This document shows positions 1 to 8,209 of a DNA stretch of 64,000 nt, piece by piece (position 1 is the stretch's first letter; every line of letters starts with the position of its first letter). The notes beneath the pieces were generated by a model. The model had not been told where the DNA came from and did no database searches. It was given only the letters and a program-made list of their open reading frames with translations. The stretch comes from Lachnospiraceae bacterium (lineage in GTDB: Bacteria; Bacillota; Clostridia; Lachnospirales; Lachnospiraceae), in NCBI GenBank assembly GCA_024682075.1, contig JAIKZQ010000042.1, forward strand, positions 1 through 64,000. Reading direction: 5' to 3'. Made by a program: the position numbers and the translations under genes.

Positions 1-104
1 TTGATGCAATGGCGGAAGATGCCATGAAGAGCGGAAACATCGCGATAAATCCAAGGAAAACGACCAAGGACGATATCATAAAGCTGTACAGGTCATCATA
101 TTAA
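1..104 (+). CDS. Iron-containing alcohol dehydrogenase, C-terminal fragment
   Basis: Only the last 33 residues are in the window, read in frame 3 and ending with TAA at 102-104. The peptide has the pattern AxxDAxxSGN...NPRKTTKDDIIKLYR, which is the usual C-terminus of group III Fe-dependent alcohol dehydrogenases (lactaldehyde reductase and propanediol oxidoreductase types). These reduce or oxidise short-chain aldehydes and alcohols with NAD(P)H. The catalytic part lies outside the window, so substrate cannot be judged. The assignment rests on a short tail. Confidence 0.55.
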   Translation, partial: DAMAEDAMKSGNIAINPRKTTKDDIIKLYRSSY

Positions 105-175
105 AGCAGAATAAGGAAAACTCCATACAAAAAAAGAAAAATTTATCGGGGCGAACATCACCCTGAGGGCTGCTT

Positions 176-216
176 AAAAGCTTGAAATGCTGATAAATAC
201 TGCGTTTCAGGCTTTT
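176..216 (+). terminator. Candidate hairpin terminator upstream of mazEF
   Basis: A 15-bp stem pairs 176-190 with 202-216 with two G-U pairs and an 11-nt loop. The 3' arm ends in TTTT and is followed by the T-rich ATATTTCT. It lies between the alcohol dehydrogenase stop and the mazE promoter, where a terminator would be expected. The U-tract is imperfect. Confidence 0.5.
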
Positions 217-243
217 ATATTTCTCGATAAAAACAACCGGCGA

Positions 244-282
244 TTGCGGATATAACAGATATACTGTATAATGTATATACAT
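244..282 (+). promoter_or_regulatory. mazEF promoter with overlapping palindromic operator
   Basis: TTGCGG (244-249) and TATAAT (267-272) are separated by 17 bp. The perfect 12-bp palindrome ATGTATATACAT at 271-282 overlaps the 3' end of the -10 box and the start-site region. MazE antitoxins of the AbrB fold bind palindromes at their own promoter, so this is the likely autoregulatory operator. It is followed by GGAGGTG at 287-293, 5 nt before the mazE ATG. Confidence 0.65.
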
Positions 283-298
283 TTGAGGAGGTGATTTC

Positions 299-541
299 AT
301 GGAACAGGTAGCAATAAGGTCATGGGGTAACAGCCAGGGAATACGCATTCCTAAGGATATTTTGGACAAATTGCAGTTAAAGGTTTCTGATGTATTGGAT
401 ATAGAAATAGAAAACGACAGTATAGTACTTAGAAAGCAGTTTGTTCATAAATCTTTTGAAGAAAGGCTGGCAGAGTATAACGGCGAAATATCTGTTTGTG
501 ATTTTGATTGGGGCGAGCCGGCAGGGAGAGAGATTTTATGA
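299..541 (+). CDS. mazE: Antitoxin MazE (AbrB/SpoVT fold)
   Basis: An 80-residue protein whose N-terminus, with the motif RSWGNSQGIRIPKDIL, is the classic MazE/AbrB swapped-hairpin DNA-binding domain. The acidic C-terminal part (EERLAEYNGE... CDFDWGEPAG) matches the flexible tail that occupies the MazF active site. It would neutralise the following toxin and repress the operon through the palindrome at 271-282. The stop codon overlaps the next start (ATGA), so the pair is translationally coupled. A strong GGAGGTG site fixes the start. Confidence 0.88.
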   Translation: MEQVAIRSWGNSQGIRIPKDILDKLQLKVSDVLDIEIENDSIVLRKQFVHKSFEERLAEYNGEISVCDFDWGEPAGREIL

Positions 542-849
542 ACGAGTTTTATCAGGGTGATATTATAAAAATTTCAGGCTTTAAAAAGCAGCTTTTTGTT
601 ATAGTCAGTAAAAATGCTTTTATAAAGGCAACCGGGATATTTCATGTATGCCCGATACTCCCCGCTGTACCGGCAGGTCCTATACATATTCCGATATGCG
701 GGAAAAAGGGTGAATCGGGAACAGTGATATGTGAACAGATAAAAGCTATTGACCCTAAAGCAAGGGGATGCAATAGAGTGGATCTTCTTGCATATGAGGA
801 TATTAGGAATGTATCCGATGTGATCCAAGGTGTTTTTGAGTACGATTGA
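538..849 (+). CDS. mazF: mRNA interferase MazF/PemK toxin
   Basis: A 103-residue MazF/PemK-family endoribonuclease. It opens with the typical YQGDIIKISG strand and continues with VIVSKNAF and a VICEQIKAIDPKARG segment that corresponds to the family's DQ(I/V)(R/K)-(S/A)-x-D core. It would cut mRNA at short sequence motifs when MazE is degraded. I chose the ATG at 538 rather than an in-frame upstream start at 508, because 538 overlaps the mazE stop as ATGA and gives the usual length (about 105-115 residues). Two tandem hairpins follow. Confidence 0.87.
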   Translation: MNEFYQGDIIKISGFKKQLFVIVSKNAFIKATGIFHVCPILPAVPAGPIHIPICGKKGESGTVICEQIKAIDPKARGCNRVDLLAYEDIRNVSDVIQGVFEYD

Positions 850-898
850 TAGCATTTTTATACATAAAGATCATGTCTTTGGCGTGTCTTTTTTCGTA

Positions 899-969
899 GA
901 GCCCCTTCGCGAGGAAGCATTCTTCCGAGTGATTAGGGGCTCTTATTATCGGGGTGACCATCACCCCGA
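899..969 (+). terminator. Two tandem hairpins after mazEF
   Basis: Hairpin 1 pairs GAGCCCCT (899-906) with AGGGGCTC (935-942), with an inner GGAAG/CTTCC stem, and is followed by TTATTAT. Hairpin 2 pairs TCGGGGTGA (949-957) with TCACCCCGA (961-969) around a 3-nt loop. Neither has a long U-run, so termination is plausible but not certain. A diverged copy of hairpin 2 lies upstream of mazE at 146-166. Confidence 0.45.
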
Positions 970-1118
970 TCCACACAATGTGTCGAACTAGAGGACTTAG
1001 GTTCTCTTAGCTTCATGAAGATGTTCGCGTTCATACTTACTGAGCTTTTTAAAAAAATGATAGAATATGATATACGGATCGTTCAGTCAGTGGCTTATGA
1101 AGGGACAAGGGTATCAGG

Positions 1119-1637
1119 ATGACAGACAGAAAAGCATTGCTTGTAATCGACATACAGAAGGATTACCTGTGGGACAAAAGAAAAAAGATGTTTACATATG
1201 ATACCGATAAGCTTGTGTGGGATATAAATCGCCTTATAGTTTCTTATAATGAAAAAGGATATGATGTAATATATATCAAGCATATCTTGCCGAAACTCAT
1301 GTGGGGAGTCGGATTTTCAATCAAAGGAACCGAAGGGGCAGAACTGTATGATGGATTGGAAACCGTTTCCGATCTGGTTTTCGAAAAGAATCATTCCGAC
1401 GCATATACAGCAAAACCGTTTCGGGAATATATGAAAAATCAGGGTTACAAAGAAATAGCAATTTGCGGACTGGATGAATGCGGCTGCGTCGGAGCAACAG
1501 CAAAAGGAGCAGTAAAGACCGGCGCGAAAGTTGTAATGGTAGAAAACTGTATTGGCAGAAGATTCTCCGATGCAAAGGTTCGGAAGATGCGTGAAGAACT
1601 TAATGCATTGGGTGTAAAATATTTGGCAGAAAAATAA
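1119..1637 (+). CDS. Isochorismatase-family cysteine hydrolase
   Basis: A 172-residue protein of the isochorismatase/nicotinamidase superfamily. The N-terminal LLVIDIQKDYL carries the catalytic Asp10. A Lys in the EKNH-type strand and the nucleophile Cys in GLDECGCVGATAKGA complete the Asp-Lys-Cys triad pattern. Relatives hydrolyse amides such as nicotinamide, ureidoglycolate or N-carbamoyl compounds; nothing nearby indicates the substrate. It is preceded by only a weak Shine-Dalgarno (AAGGGACAAGGG). A gene of unknown function follows after 14 nt and is probably co-transcribed. Confidence 0.8.
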   Translation: MTDRKALLVIDIQKDYLWDKRKKMFTYDTDKLVWDINRLIVSYNEKGYDVIYIKHILPKLMWGVGFSIKGTEGAELYDGLETVSDLVFEKNHSDAYTAKPFREYMKNQGYKEIAICGLDECGCVGATAKGAVKTGAKVVMVENCIGRRFSDAKVRKMREELNALGVKYLAEK

Positions 1638-1651
1638 TAGGATCATATATA

Positions 1652-2158
1652 ATGCTGAACAATATTCAAATGTGCGAAGCACTCAAAAAGCTGAACGGTT
1701 GGGAATTCTCAGATAGTTTCTCTGTCGGCGGTTTTGAATATATGGGTTTTTCTACAGTAAATTCAAACAAACTGATCATAATATCTTCACAAATGGAAAC
1801 GGTATTTGACTGTGATGATAAGAGCCTGACTGAAACAGAGATTAATATTGATGAAAAAGAGTATGTTGCTGTATGTGATCATTTTCCGGATGAGGTCATT
1901 CCGATTGCAAGTTGTTGGGGTGGTTCCCTGCCTCACAAGACCGTGCGGGGAGATTGCGTTGATATAGAATATTACGGTGAACATGAAATATCCGGAAAGA
2001 AATTGAGATATCAGAAGATATATCTGCTTGATGAATCCGGCAACAGAAATCTGATCTATGATAATTATCCGTGCTATGTCTGCGGCTTCAGCAGCGATGG
2101 CAATTATTTCGCTCTTGCTGATGACGGAGGTGTGGTGATCATTAGAAGGAAAAAATAA
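1652..2158 (+). CDS. Hypothetical protein
   Basis: A 168-residue soluble protein that I do not recognise. It has no signal peptide or membrane segment. The C-terminal half (LLDESGNRNLIYDNYPCYVCGFSSD, then GNYFALADDGGVVIIRR) reads like repeated beta-strands of a small propeller or an immunity-type protein. The run of aromatic and acidic residues resembles SMI1/KNR4-like or DUF immunity proteins, but I cannot support any such name. It lies 14 nt downstream of the isochorismatase-like gene. Confidence 0.55.
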   Translation: MLNNIQMCEALKKLNGWEFSDSFSVGGFEYMGFSTVNSNKLIIISSQMETVFDCDDKSLTETEINIDEKEYVAVCDHFPDEVIPIASCWGGSLPHKTVRGDCVDIEYYGEHEISGKKLRYQKIYLLDESGNRNLIYDNYPCYVCGFSSDGNYFALADDGGVVIIRRKK

Positions 2159-2197
2159 TAACTTTACGTTTTTTGCGCAGTCCAAAGGACATAAATA

Positions 2198-2536
2198 GTG
2201 AGCGGAGAAAAAAGATTTAAGCATAAACTTAATATGCTTGAGCCGGGGACGAGAATGCTTAAATGGATTTGCATTCTGATATTTTCAGGCCTGTTGTTAT
2301 ATGTCTTTCATTTTAGAATTGCAGCTTTTGTTGTATGGATTGCAGCAGGAATTAATTTTGCTGTTCTATTGATATTACTAGCCATAGAAGCCTATCAGGA
2401 CAACGTGCTGAATGATATCGCCATAAAAGAAAACAATGAAATCACAGACGCATTACCTGGAAAAGACACATTTAACATTTTGTTCATATGTATAGTTTTA
2501 GTACAAAAGGGATTGTCAGCAGACGAATATCGATAA
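2198..2536 (+). CDS. Small membrane protein, possibly the severed N-terminus of the next gene
   Basis: A 112-residue ORF with a GTG start and AAAGGA eight nt upstream. Residues about 20-39 and 42-63 form two hydrophobic membrane segments. The last 35 residues overlap the alpha/beta hydrolase gene in another frame and look unlike a natural C-terminus. Adding one T in the TTTT run at 2478-2481 would join the two reading frames into one membrane-anchored hydrolase. It is therefore either a separate small membrane protein or half of a frameshifted gene. Confidence 0.45.
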   Translation: MSGEKRFKHKLNMLEPGTRMLKWICILIFSGLLLYVFHFRIAAFVVWIAAGINFAVLLILLAIEAYQDNVLNDIAIKENNEITDALPGKDTFNILFICIVLVQKGLSADEYR

Positions 2537-3351
2537 AGGTGAATAAGCGCAGAGTACCGCTGCTTATACTTTCGCCTGAAAATACCACCCAAAAGACAAC
2601 CGGAGTTATGTGGATCCATGGCGGCGGATATATGACCGGATTTAAAGAGATGGCTTATATCGGACGCGCGGCTGATCTGGTGCGAAACCATGGAGCTGTA
2701 GTGATTTCTCCGGGCTATCATCTGTCTCTGTTTCATCCGTATCCGGTAGCATTAAATGATTGTTATGCCACTCTTTTATATATAAAGGATCATGCGGAAG
2801 AATTGGGGATTGATCGGAATCAGATCATGGTTGGAGGAGAAAGCGCCGGAGGCGGGATGACTGCCGCCATATCCATGCTTGCAAGGGATAAGAACGAAGT
2901 GCATATAGCGTTTCAGATGCCCTTGTATCCGATGATCGATAATTTTGATACGGACAGTTCAAGGGATAATCATTCGAAAGTATGGAATACAAAGAGAAAT
3001 CATCAGGCATGGACAGTATATCTGAGAAAGGATGCCAAAAAGGAGGTTTCTCCGTACGCAGCTCCCTCAAGACAGAAAGATTACTCCGGTCTTCCGCCGG
3101 CATATACCTTTGTCTGCACTGCAGAACCGTTTTATTGTGAGACTCTTACCTATATTGTAAATTTGAAAGCGGCAGGAATAGAAGCTGAAGTTGATGTTTA
3201 TGATGGGATGTATCATGCTTTCGATATGAACGAACCAAAACATCCGACCAGCAAAGAAGCGATACGACGGTTCAATGAGCATTTTGCGTATGCAAAAGAG
3301 CACTATTTTGCAGATAATGCAGGGATGTATAATGAAAATAATACTTTGTAA
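2488..3351 (+). CDS. Alpha/beta hydrolase, hormone-sensitive-lipase-like esterase
   Basis: A 287-residue alpha/beta hydrolase. The oxyanion-hole motif HGGG is at residues 44-47, the nucleophile elbow GGESAGG has Ser119, and His243 sits in YHAFDM; Glu213 (CTAEPF) is a possible acid. These features mark the HSL/acetyl-esterase clan, which hydrolyses short acyl esters. No ribosome-binding site precedes the ATG at 2488, and the gene overlaps the upstream membrane ORF by 49 nt. This supports either translational coupling or a frameshift that removed an N-terminal anchor. Confidence 0.82.
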   Translation: MYSFSTKGIVSRRISIKVNKRRVPLLILSPENTTQKTTGVMWIHGGGYMTGFKEMAYIGRAADLVRNHGAVVISPGYHLSLFHPYPVALNDCYATLLYIKDHAEELGIDRNQIMVGGESAGGGMTAAISMLARDKNEVHIAFQMPLYPMIDNFDTDSSRDNHSKVWNTKRNHQAWTVYLRKDAKKEVSPYAAPSRQKDYSGLPPAYTFVCTAEPFYCETLTYIVNLKAAGIEAEVDVYDGMYHAFDMNEPKHPTSKEAIRRFNEHFAYAKEHYFADNAGMYNENNTL

Positions 3352-3394
3352 TTGCTTCATTTTGTATATGATTTTCTGATAGGAGGAATAAATA

Positions 3395-3727
3395 ATGAAT
3401 ATGTCTTTTGCTTTATTGAGTGGTGATGCCGGAGCAACGGGAGGACTGGGTATTTCCTATATCATTTCCATTATCTTGGTGATATCGGTATTCTACATTT
3501 TATGCATCGCTCCTCAGGCGAAGAAACAGAAGAAACGTCAGGAAATGCTCAAAAACATGAAAGTCGGAGACGTGGTGGTGACAACCAGTGACTTTTATGG
3601 TGTGCTCGTAGACATAACCGACGAAGATGTGATCGTCAGATTCGGAAGTGAGGAAAAAGGCTGCCTCATCGCCATGAAGAAGAGTGCAATAGCTGAAGTT
3701 GAAAAGGTGGAAAAAACGGCGGAATAA
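3395..3727 (+). CDS. yajC: Preprotein translocase subunit YajC
   Basis: A 110-residue YajC. One membrane helix (about residues 18-40, ISYIISIILVISVFYILCI) is followed by the family signature APQAKKQKKRQEMLKNMKVGDVVVTTSDFYG and a short soluble domain. YajC associates with SecDF at the Sec translocon; secDF is not in the window. AGGAGG at 3381-3386 supports the start at 3395. The gene is spaced from both neighbours and may form its own transcript, although no clear terminator separates it from the TIR gene. Confidence 0.93.
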   Translation: MNMSFALLSGDAGATGGLGISYIISIILVISVFYILCIAPQAKKQKKRQEMLKNMKVGDVVVTTSDFYGVLVDITDEDVIVRFGSEEKGCLIAMKKSAIAEVEKVEKTAE

Positions 3728-3784
3728 TAATCATTTGAGAGATGTTTACGGCCATACCGTTTTTTATGATTTGGGGAAGATAAA

Positions 3785-6181
3785 ATGAATGAACCTAAGG
3801 ATATACATTACGATGCATTCATAAGTTACAGGCACAGTGAACTTGACAGCTTTGTTGCATCCAATCTGCATAAAAAGCTTGAGAGTTTCAAGCTGCCTAA
3901 GTCTGTGCTGTCAAAAGTAAAAAACGGAAAAACGGGTATAGAGAGAATATTCCGTGATGTGGATGAGCTTCCCCTTTCCGATAATCTGTCGGATCCTATT
4001 ACCAATGCCCTGAACAATTCCGATTACCTTATTACGATATGCTCTCCCAGATATCCCCAGTCAAAATGGTGTCTAAAGGAAATAGAAACATTTCTCGAAT
4101 CCCATCCCAGAGATCATATTCTTATGGTCCTGGCGGAAGGAGAGCCCATTGAGTCATTTCCCGAGATCCTTACCTATGAGCAGATAAAGGTTACGGACGA
4201 AAACGGGAATGAGCGATTTGAGCGTAAAGATATAGAACCGCTTGCGGCCGATACAAGAGGTTCAGATAAAAAAGAGATCAGAAAAGCCATTGACATAACA
4301 GTACTTAAACTCTGTGCGGCGATGTTCGGTCTCAATTATGATGATCTGAAACAAAGACACCGTGAAGCAAGAATGCGAAAACTTATGACGGTTTTCGGCA
4401 TTGCCGGTGCCTTTCTGCTTTGCTTTGCCATAGTAGTGACCGGAATGCTCATTAAGATCAGCACGCAAAGCAGGATAATCTCTTCACAATATTCGGAACT
4501 AAAGGATAAATATGCGGATACCATTGCGGATAGAGCGGCCGAACTGTACGGAAGCGGAAGAAGGATGGATGCGATATACGCGCTCAGAAGCGTTCTTCCG
4601 GGAGACGACTCCGAGGAATATAATGCGAACGCGCTCAGAGAACTTTACACCTATATGGGAGTATACGGAGGTTCTGCGGATTATGTTCCCGGAAATGTCT
4701 ATGAAATGGATTCGGAAGTTTATGATTATTACGTGTCAGAGAGCGGGGAATACATACTTGTAAATGATCTGCTATGCATGAGGCTTTTTGACAGATCGGG
4801 CAGACTGATCCGTGAGTTTAAAAACGAAGATTCGGTGTATTTCACCGAAGGAATTATCTGCGGGGAAAAAGGGGTTTTATATTCAAACGGAGAAGAACTC
4901 AGATTCTATTCCATAGATGACAGTGAGGATATTTTGATAACCGAACTTGAAGGCGGATGCTCTTTTTATGATATCGGTGCAGATGCAGCTTTGGCATATG
5001 GCGGGGCAGAGGTAACGGCTGTCGACGATTCGGGAACTGTGTTATTCAGTATCGATGTGGCGGATAAATACAAGTCTTCCGATCTGATAATATTTCAGTC
5101 GGATTCTGACGGTGGGAAAATTGCCTGCAGTTTTTCGAATTATTCGGATCATTATCTGCTTGTTGCCGATGCATATACGGGAGACATTATAGACAGCATA
5201 CAGGCATCAAGTGACTACAACGTCCCTCTTTGCCTGGGAGATGAATACCTGTATTATGCCGTAACCGAGTATGGAGAAAACGGTGAAGACAAATGCATGA
5301 TCCATGCAACAAGACCCGGCAGCGGAACGGATCGCTTCTGCGTTGAAACGGATGGGGGCATGGTTTACGATCTGTGGGAAAACAACGGATATCTGTATGC
5401 ATATACAATTTCCGGACTTGAAGTATATTCATCCGAAAACGGAAAAGAGATAACTGTTTTCAGCCCCTACGGAGAGATTACCTGTGGGATAGATGCTTTT
5501 GACGGAATGGTCTTTGCAGACAGTTCGGGAAAAGTATATAAATCTTATGAAGATCAGATATATGAGGTGACGGACTCCATACTTCCGAAGGAAGGGGGCG
5601 GAAAGATAGCCCGGATAGAATTCAGCAGGGGCTCTTATTATATTCATTTTGAGAGAGCGGACTATGTCTCCGCTTATCATGCTAATGTGATAACGGATGA
5701 CGGAGAATACTTCGACGCGGATTATGACGAATTGTTTGGGGAAGATGCTACATTCGACCTTGAAGAAGATCCGGACTTTAACAGTTTGTTGCTTGATCAG
5801 GCTGTTTATTCCGAAGATGGAGAATACATCGCTGCCAGCTATTCGAATCATACGGTCAAGATACTGGATGCCGGTACATATGAATGCATAGCTTCGTATG
5901 ATCTCGACAGATATATACTTTCCCTTAAGTATTCCGAAATTACAAAGAGTTATATTCTCGTATGTGATGAAACTTCGTATGTTCTGGATAATGATTTCAA
6001 GATTATCTGCGATATGGGGATGTATGCAGGAGATGGGGACGGCTGCCTTATAATCGGTGATGTTGATGGGGCTTTCCGTCTTGCCGAATGGACAGGCTAT
6101 AACGAACTGATCTTGATGGCCGACGAATTATTGGGGGATTATAAGCCCCGCGACAGTATCCTGGATAAATACGGCATATAA
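3785..6181 (+). CDS. TIR-domain membrane protein with C-terminal beta-propeller-like region
   Basis: A 798-residue protein. Residues 8-130 form a TIR domain: DAFISYRHSE at the N-terminus, the RDVDELP box, and SPRYPQSKWCLKEIE, where Glu99 aligns with the catalytic glutamate of NAD-cleaving TIR proteins. A membrane helix spans about 200-224. The remaining 550 residues carry repeated D-G-beta strand patterns like a WD40/PQQ propeller, predicted outside the cell. It could be a transmembrane receptor with a cytoplasmic NADase or scaffold. No Thoeris or CBASS partner is adjacent. It ends at a strong terminator. Confidence 0.8.
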   Translation: MNEPKDIHYDAFISYRHSELDSFVASNLHKKLESFKLPKSVLSKVKNGKTGIERIFRDVDELPLSDNLSDPITNALNNSDYLITICSPRYPQSKWCLKEIETFLESHPRDHILMVLAEGEPIESFPEILTYEQIKVTDENGNERFERKDIEPLAADTRGSDKKEIRKAIDITVLKLCAAMFGLNYDDLKQRHREARMRKLMTVFGIAGAFLLCFAIVVTGMLIKISTQSRIISSQYSELKDKYADTIADRAAELYGSGRRMDAIYALRSVLPGDDSEEYNANALRELYTYMGVYGGSADYVPGNVYEMDSEVYDYYVSESGEYILVNDLLCMRLFDRSGRLIREFKNEDSVYFTEGIICGEKGVLYSNGEELRFYSIDDSEDILITELEGGCSFYDIGADAALAYGGAEVTAVDDSGTVLFSIDVADKYKSSDLIIFQSDSDGGKIACSFSNYSDHYLLVADAYTGDIIDSIQASSDYNVPLCLGDEYLYYAVTEYGENGEDKCMIHATRPGSGTDRFCVETDGGMVYDLWENNGYLYAYTISGLEVYSSENGKEITVFSPYGEITCGIDAFDGMVFADSSGKVYKSYEDQIYEVTDSILPKEGGGKIARIEFSRGSYYIHFERADYVSAYHANVITDDGEYFDADYDELFGEDATFDLEEDPDFNSLLLDQAVYSEDGEYIAASYSNHTVKILDAGTYECIASYDLDRYILSLKYSEITKSYILVCDETSYVLDNDFKIICDMGMYAGDGDGCLIIGDVDGAFRLAEWTGYNELILMADELLGDYKPRDSILDKYGI

Positions 6182-6184
6182 ACG

Positions 6185-6222
6185 AAAGTGAACGGAGGGA
6201 CGGTTCCTCCGTTCACTTTTTT
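6185..6222 (+). terminator. Strong intrinsic terminator between convergent genes
   Basis: A perfect 14-bp stem pairs 6185-6198 with 6206-6219 around a 7-nt loop and is followed on the plus strand by TTT. It closes the TIR gene and can also serve the minus-strand VWA gene, whose stop is at 6228-6230. Its loop region contains GGGACGGTTCC, a core seen in other intergenic hairpins of this window. Confidence 0.88.
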
Positions 6223-6227
6223 GACCC

Positions 6228-8012
6228 TTAATCCATGTCTTCAAGCATTCCCACGATGTAAAGGAACTGTGCCTTCAGATCGTCTTCCATGACTGCCGGA
6301 TCTTCTGAAAGCCTGTCGATGATATCGTCATAATCCGAAGTTCCGGCATATTCTGACCCTCTGTAAAGCATTCCTACCTGTGCGACTCCTGCAGCCCATG
6401 AGGTGTCACGGTCCATTTTCTCTGTCAGCATGTCGGCAGTCACCGGATATGTGCGGAGCTCGCTGGTGTCACCGTCGGGCTCTTTGTATCTTATGTTGAG
6501 CACGCAGAATTCATCCGAACCTGTGATGGAAGTTTCATCACTGTTTCCGTATCTGGACTCTACGGAAGGAACGCCGAAATCGGACCCCACCGGAACTATC
6601 TCATAGAGTATCGTCACGGTCTGGCCGGATCCTACTTCACCTCCGTCTTTTTCATCGTCGGAGAAGTCCTCGGCACTCATCTGACGGTTTTCGTAGCCGA
6701 TTATCCTGTATGCGGCAACGGTCTCGGGATTGAATTCTACCTGGAATTTGGTATCTTTTGCCACGGTATAAAGAGTTGACCATATCTCGTTTCTGAGCGC
6801 TTTTTCTGCTTCTTCCGTGCAGTCGATGTAGAAATAGTTGCCGTTTCCGTGATCGGCAAGTGCTTCCATCTTGTCGTCCATGTAATTGCCGGTACCAAAG
6901 CCAAGGCAGGAGAGGAATACTCCTGTTTCTTTCTTTTCTTCGATCAGTTCGATCAGTCCTGCTTCGGACGATGTTCCGAGATTGAAGTCGCCGTCCGTGC
7001 AGAGGATGACGCGGTTGTTGCCGCCTTCTATGAAGTACTTCTCGGCAATCTCGTATGCCCTGATTATTCCGCCTTCTCCGTTCGTTCCGCCGCCTGCTTC
7101 GAGAGAGTTGATCGCTCTTCTGATCTCATGGTGCATGTCTCCGCTAAGCCCCTCTGCAAGGACCTGCGAAGATCCTGCATATGTGACTATGGAGACGGTA
7201 TCGTTTTCTGTAAGGCTTTCCTGAAGGGTCTTGAGTGCTTTCTGTGCAAGCGGAAGACCGTTATTCCAGAACATCGATCCCGAAGTGTCCACGAGGAATA
7301 CTATGTTCGATCCTCCGGATATATCTATCGTCTCGGCTCTTACGCCCACCCTGTACAGAAGAGTATCCTCGTTCCAGGGGCAGGGCACTATGGTCTGCGA
7401 AACGGAGAATTTCTCTCCGTCTTCAGCTTCGGGATAGGAATATTCGAAATAGTTGATCATTTCCTCGATCCTGAGAGCGCTTCTGTCCATCCCGCCGTAG
7501 CCATAACCATAATCGTCTTCATTCCATTCGTAAGCCTCGTAGACCGTGCGTCTGAAATTCGAATAGGATGCGGTGTCGACATCCGCTCCGAAGGTTGAGA
7601 ATCTGTTCGTTCCGGTGGTCACAAATCCTGCCTCGGTAATGGAATTATAGCCCTCGGTATTCCAGGGGATGTCCGTGAAGCCGAGGTCAGCGGGAACGGC
7701 CGAAGGACTGCTTACTGCGCTGCTTACCGAAGCTTCTCCTTCGCAGTCTTCGGTTGTTGTGGCTTCGTACATTATCGTGCCACCCGAATTGCTGCTGAGT
7801 CCGAATAATGAAAAATCGGAGTCGCGTGAATCGTCCAGACCGTCATAGTCATTTCCGATATCCGCGATCCTGTCCATTATCTCTTCACTTGTGTATGAAG
7901 GCTCCGGCTCGTCCTCTGCAGCCGCCTGCCCGCAGGAAGCAAGCATAAGCAATCCTGCTATCATCAGACTGATATAAGGTCGTATTCTTTTTCCGGATAT
8001 GTTTTTTCTCAT
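6228..8012 (-). CDS. YfbK-like von Willebrand factor A lipoprotein
   Basis: A 594-residue secreted lipoprotein. Its lipobox LASC places the lipidated Cys at 27. The N-terminal signature FGADVDTASYSNFRR and NYFEYSYP define the YfbK/vWF_A-associated domain. The VWA domain has the metal-ion-dependent adhesion site DTSGSM near residue 242, and a DUF3520-type C-terminal domain follows. Such proteins bind divalent metal and probably protein partners at the cell surface. I chose the ATG at 8012 because GGAGG lies 8 nt upstream; the ATG at 8018 is too close to it, and longer starts lack a signal peptide. The gene is divergent from the repeat-lipoprotein operon. Confidence 0.85.
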   Translation of the reverse strand: MRKNISGKRIRPYISLMIAGLLMLASCGQAAAEDEPEPSYTSEEIMDRIADIGNDYDGLDDSRDSDFSLFGLSSNSGGTIMYEATTTEDCEGEASVSSAVSSPSAVPADLGFTDIPWNTEGYNSITEAGFVTTGTNRFSTFGADVDTASYSNFRRTVYEAYEWNEDDYGYGYGGMDRSALRIEEMINYFEYSYPEAEDGEKFSVSQTIVPCPWNEDTLLYRVGVRAETIDISGGSNIVFLVDTSGSMFWNNGLPLAQKALKTLQESLTENDTVSIVTYAGSSQVLAEGLSGDMHHEIRRAINSLEAGGGTNGEGGIIRAYEIAEKYFIEGGNNRVILCTDGDFNLGTSSEAGLIELIEEKKETGVFLSCLGFGTGNYMDDKMEALADHGNGNYFYIDCTEEAEKALRNEIWSTLYTVAKDTKFQVEFNPETVAAYRIIGYENRQMSAEDFSDDEKDGGEVGSGQTVTILYEIVPVGSDFGVPSVESRYGNSDETSITGSDEFCVLNIRYKEPDGDTSELRTYPVTADMLTEKMDRDTSWAAGVAQVGMLYRGSEYAGTSDYDDIIDRLSEDPAVMEDDLKAQFLYIVGMLEDMD

Positions 8013-8101
8013 TTTCATTTCCTCCCCGGTTTCCGGCGCAAAATACATGCACGGGATATTTTGTGTTATCCCTCTGCCTTTATTGACGGAGGAGTGCGGC
8101 A

Positions 8102-8166
8102 TGACGTCACGAAAAATTTATAAATTTTTTTTGCACAAACTTACCGGCTTTTTGGTATCATATAAT
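8102..8166 (+). promoter_or_regulatory. Divergent intergenic control region with palindromes and a -10 box
   Basis: The gap between the VWA gene and the radical SAM operon holds TGACGTCA (8102-8109, perfect palindrome), AAAATTTATAAATTTT (about 8113-8128, palindrome) and TATAAT at 8161-8166 on the plus strand. A good -35 at 16-18 bp is not visible, so the promoter may need an activator. The palindromes could be shared operators for both divergent transcripts; this is inference. Confidence 0.4.
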
Positions 8167-8209
8167 CAGCAACCGATATTTGTTTCATGAAACGGATGAG
8201 GGCTCTGCT

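Noticed and set aside
3785..6181. Thoeris or CBASS defence locus
   Set aside because: No ThsA-like, cyclase or effector partner gene is adjacent, so only a TIR protein can be claimed.
6849..7598. 249-residue plus-strand ORF antisense to the VWA lipoprotein gene
   Set aside because: It lies wholly within a well-supported gene on the other strand, and its translated sequence has no recognisable domain; the minus-strand protein has clear YfbK/VWA motifs.
8018..8102. Longer N-termini for the VWA lipoprotein (ATG 8018 or 8102)
   Set aside because: GGAGG is 8 nt before 8012 but too close to 8018, and the longest form buries the signal peptide 30 residues in.
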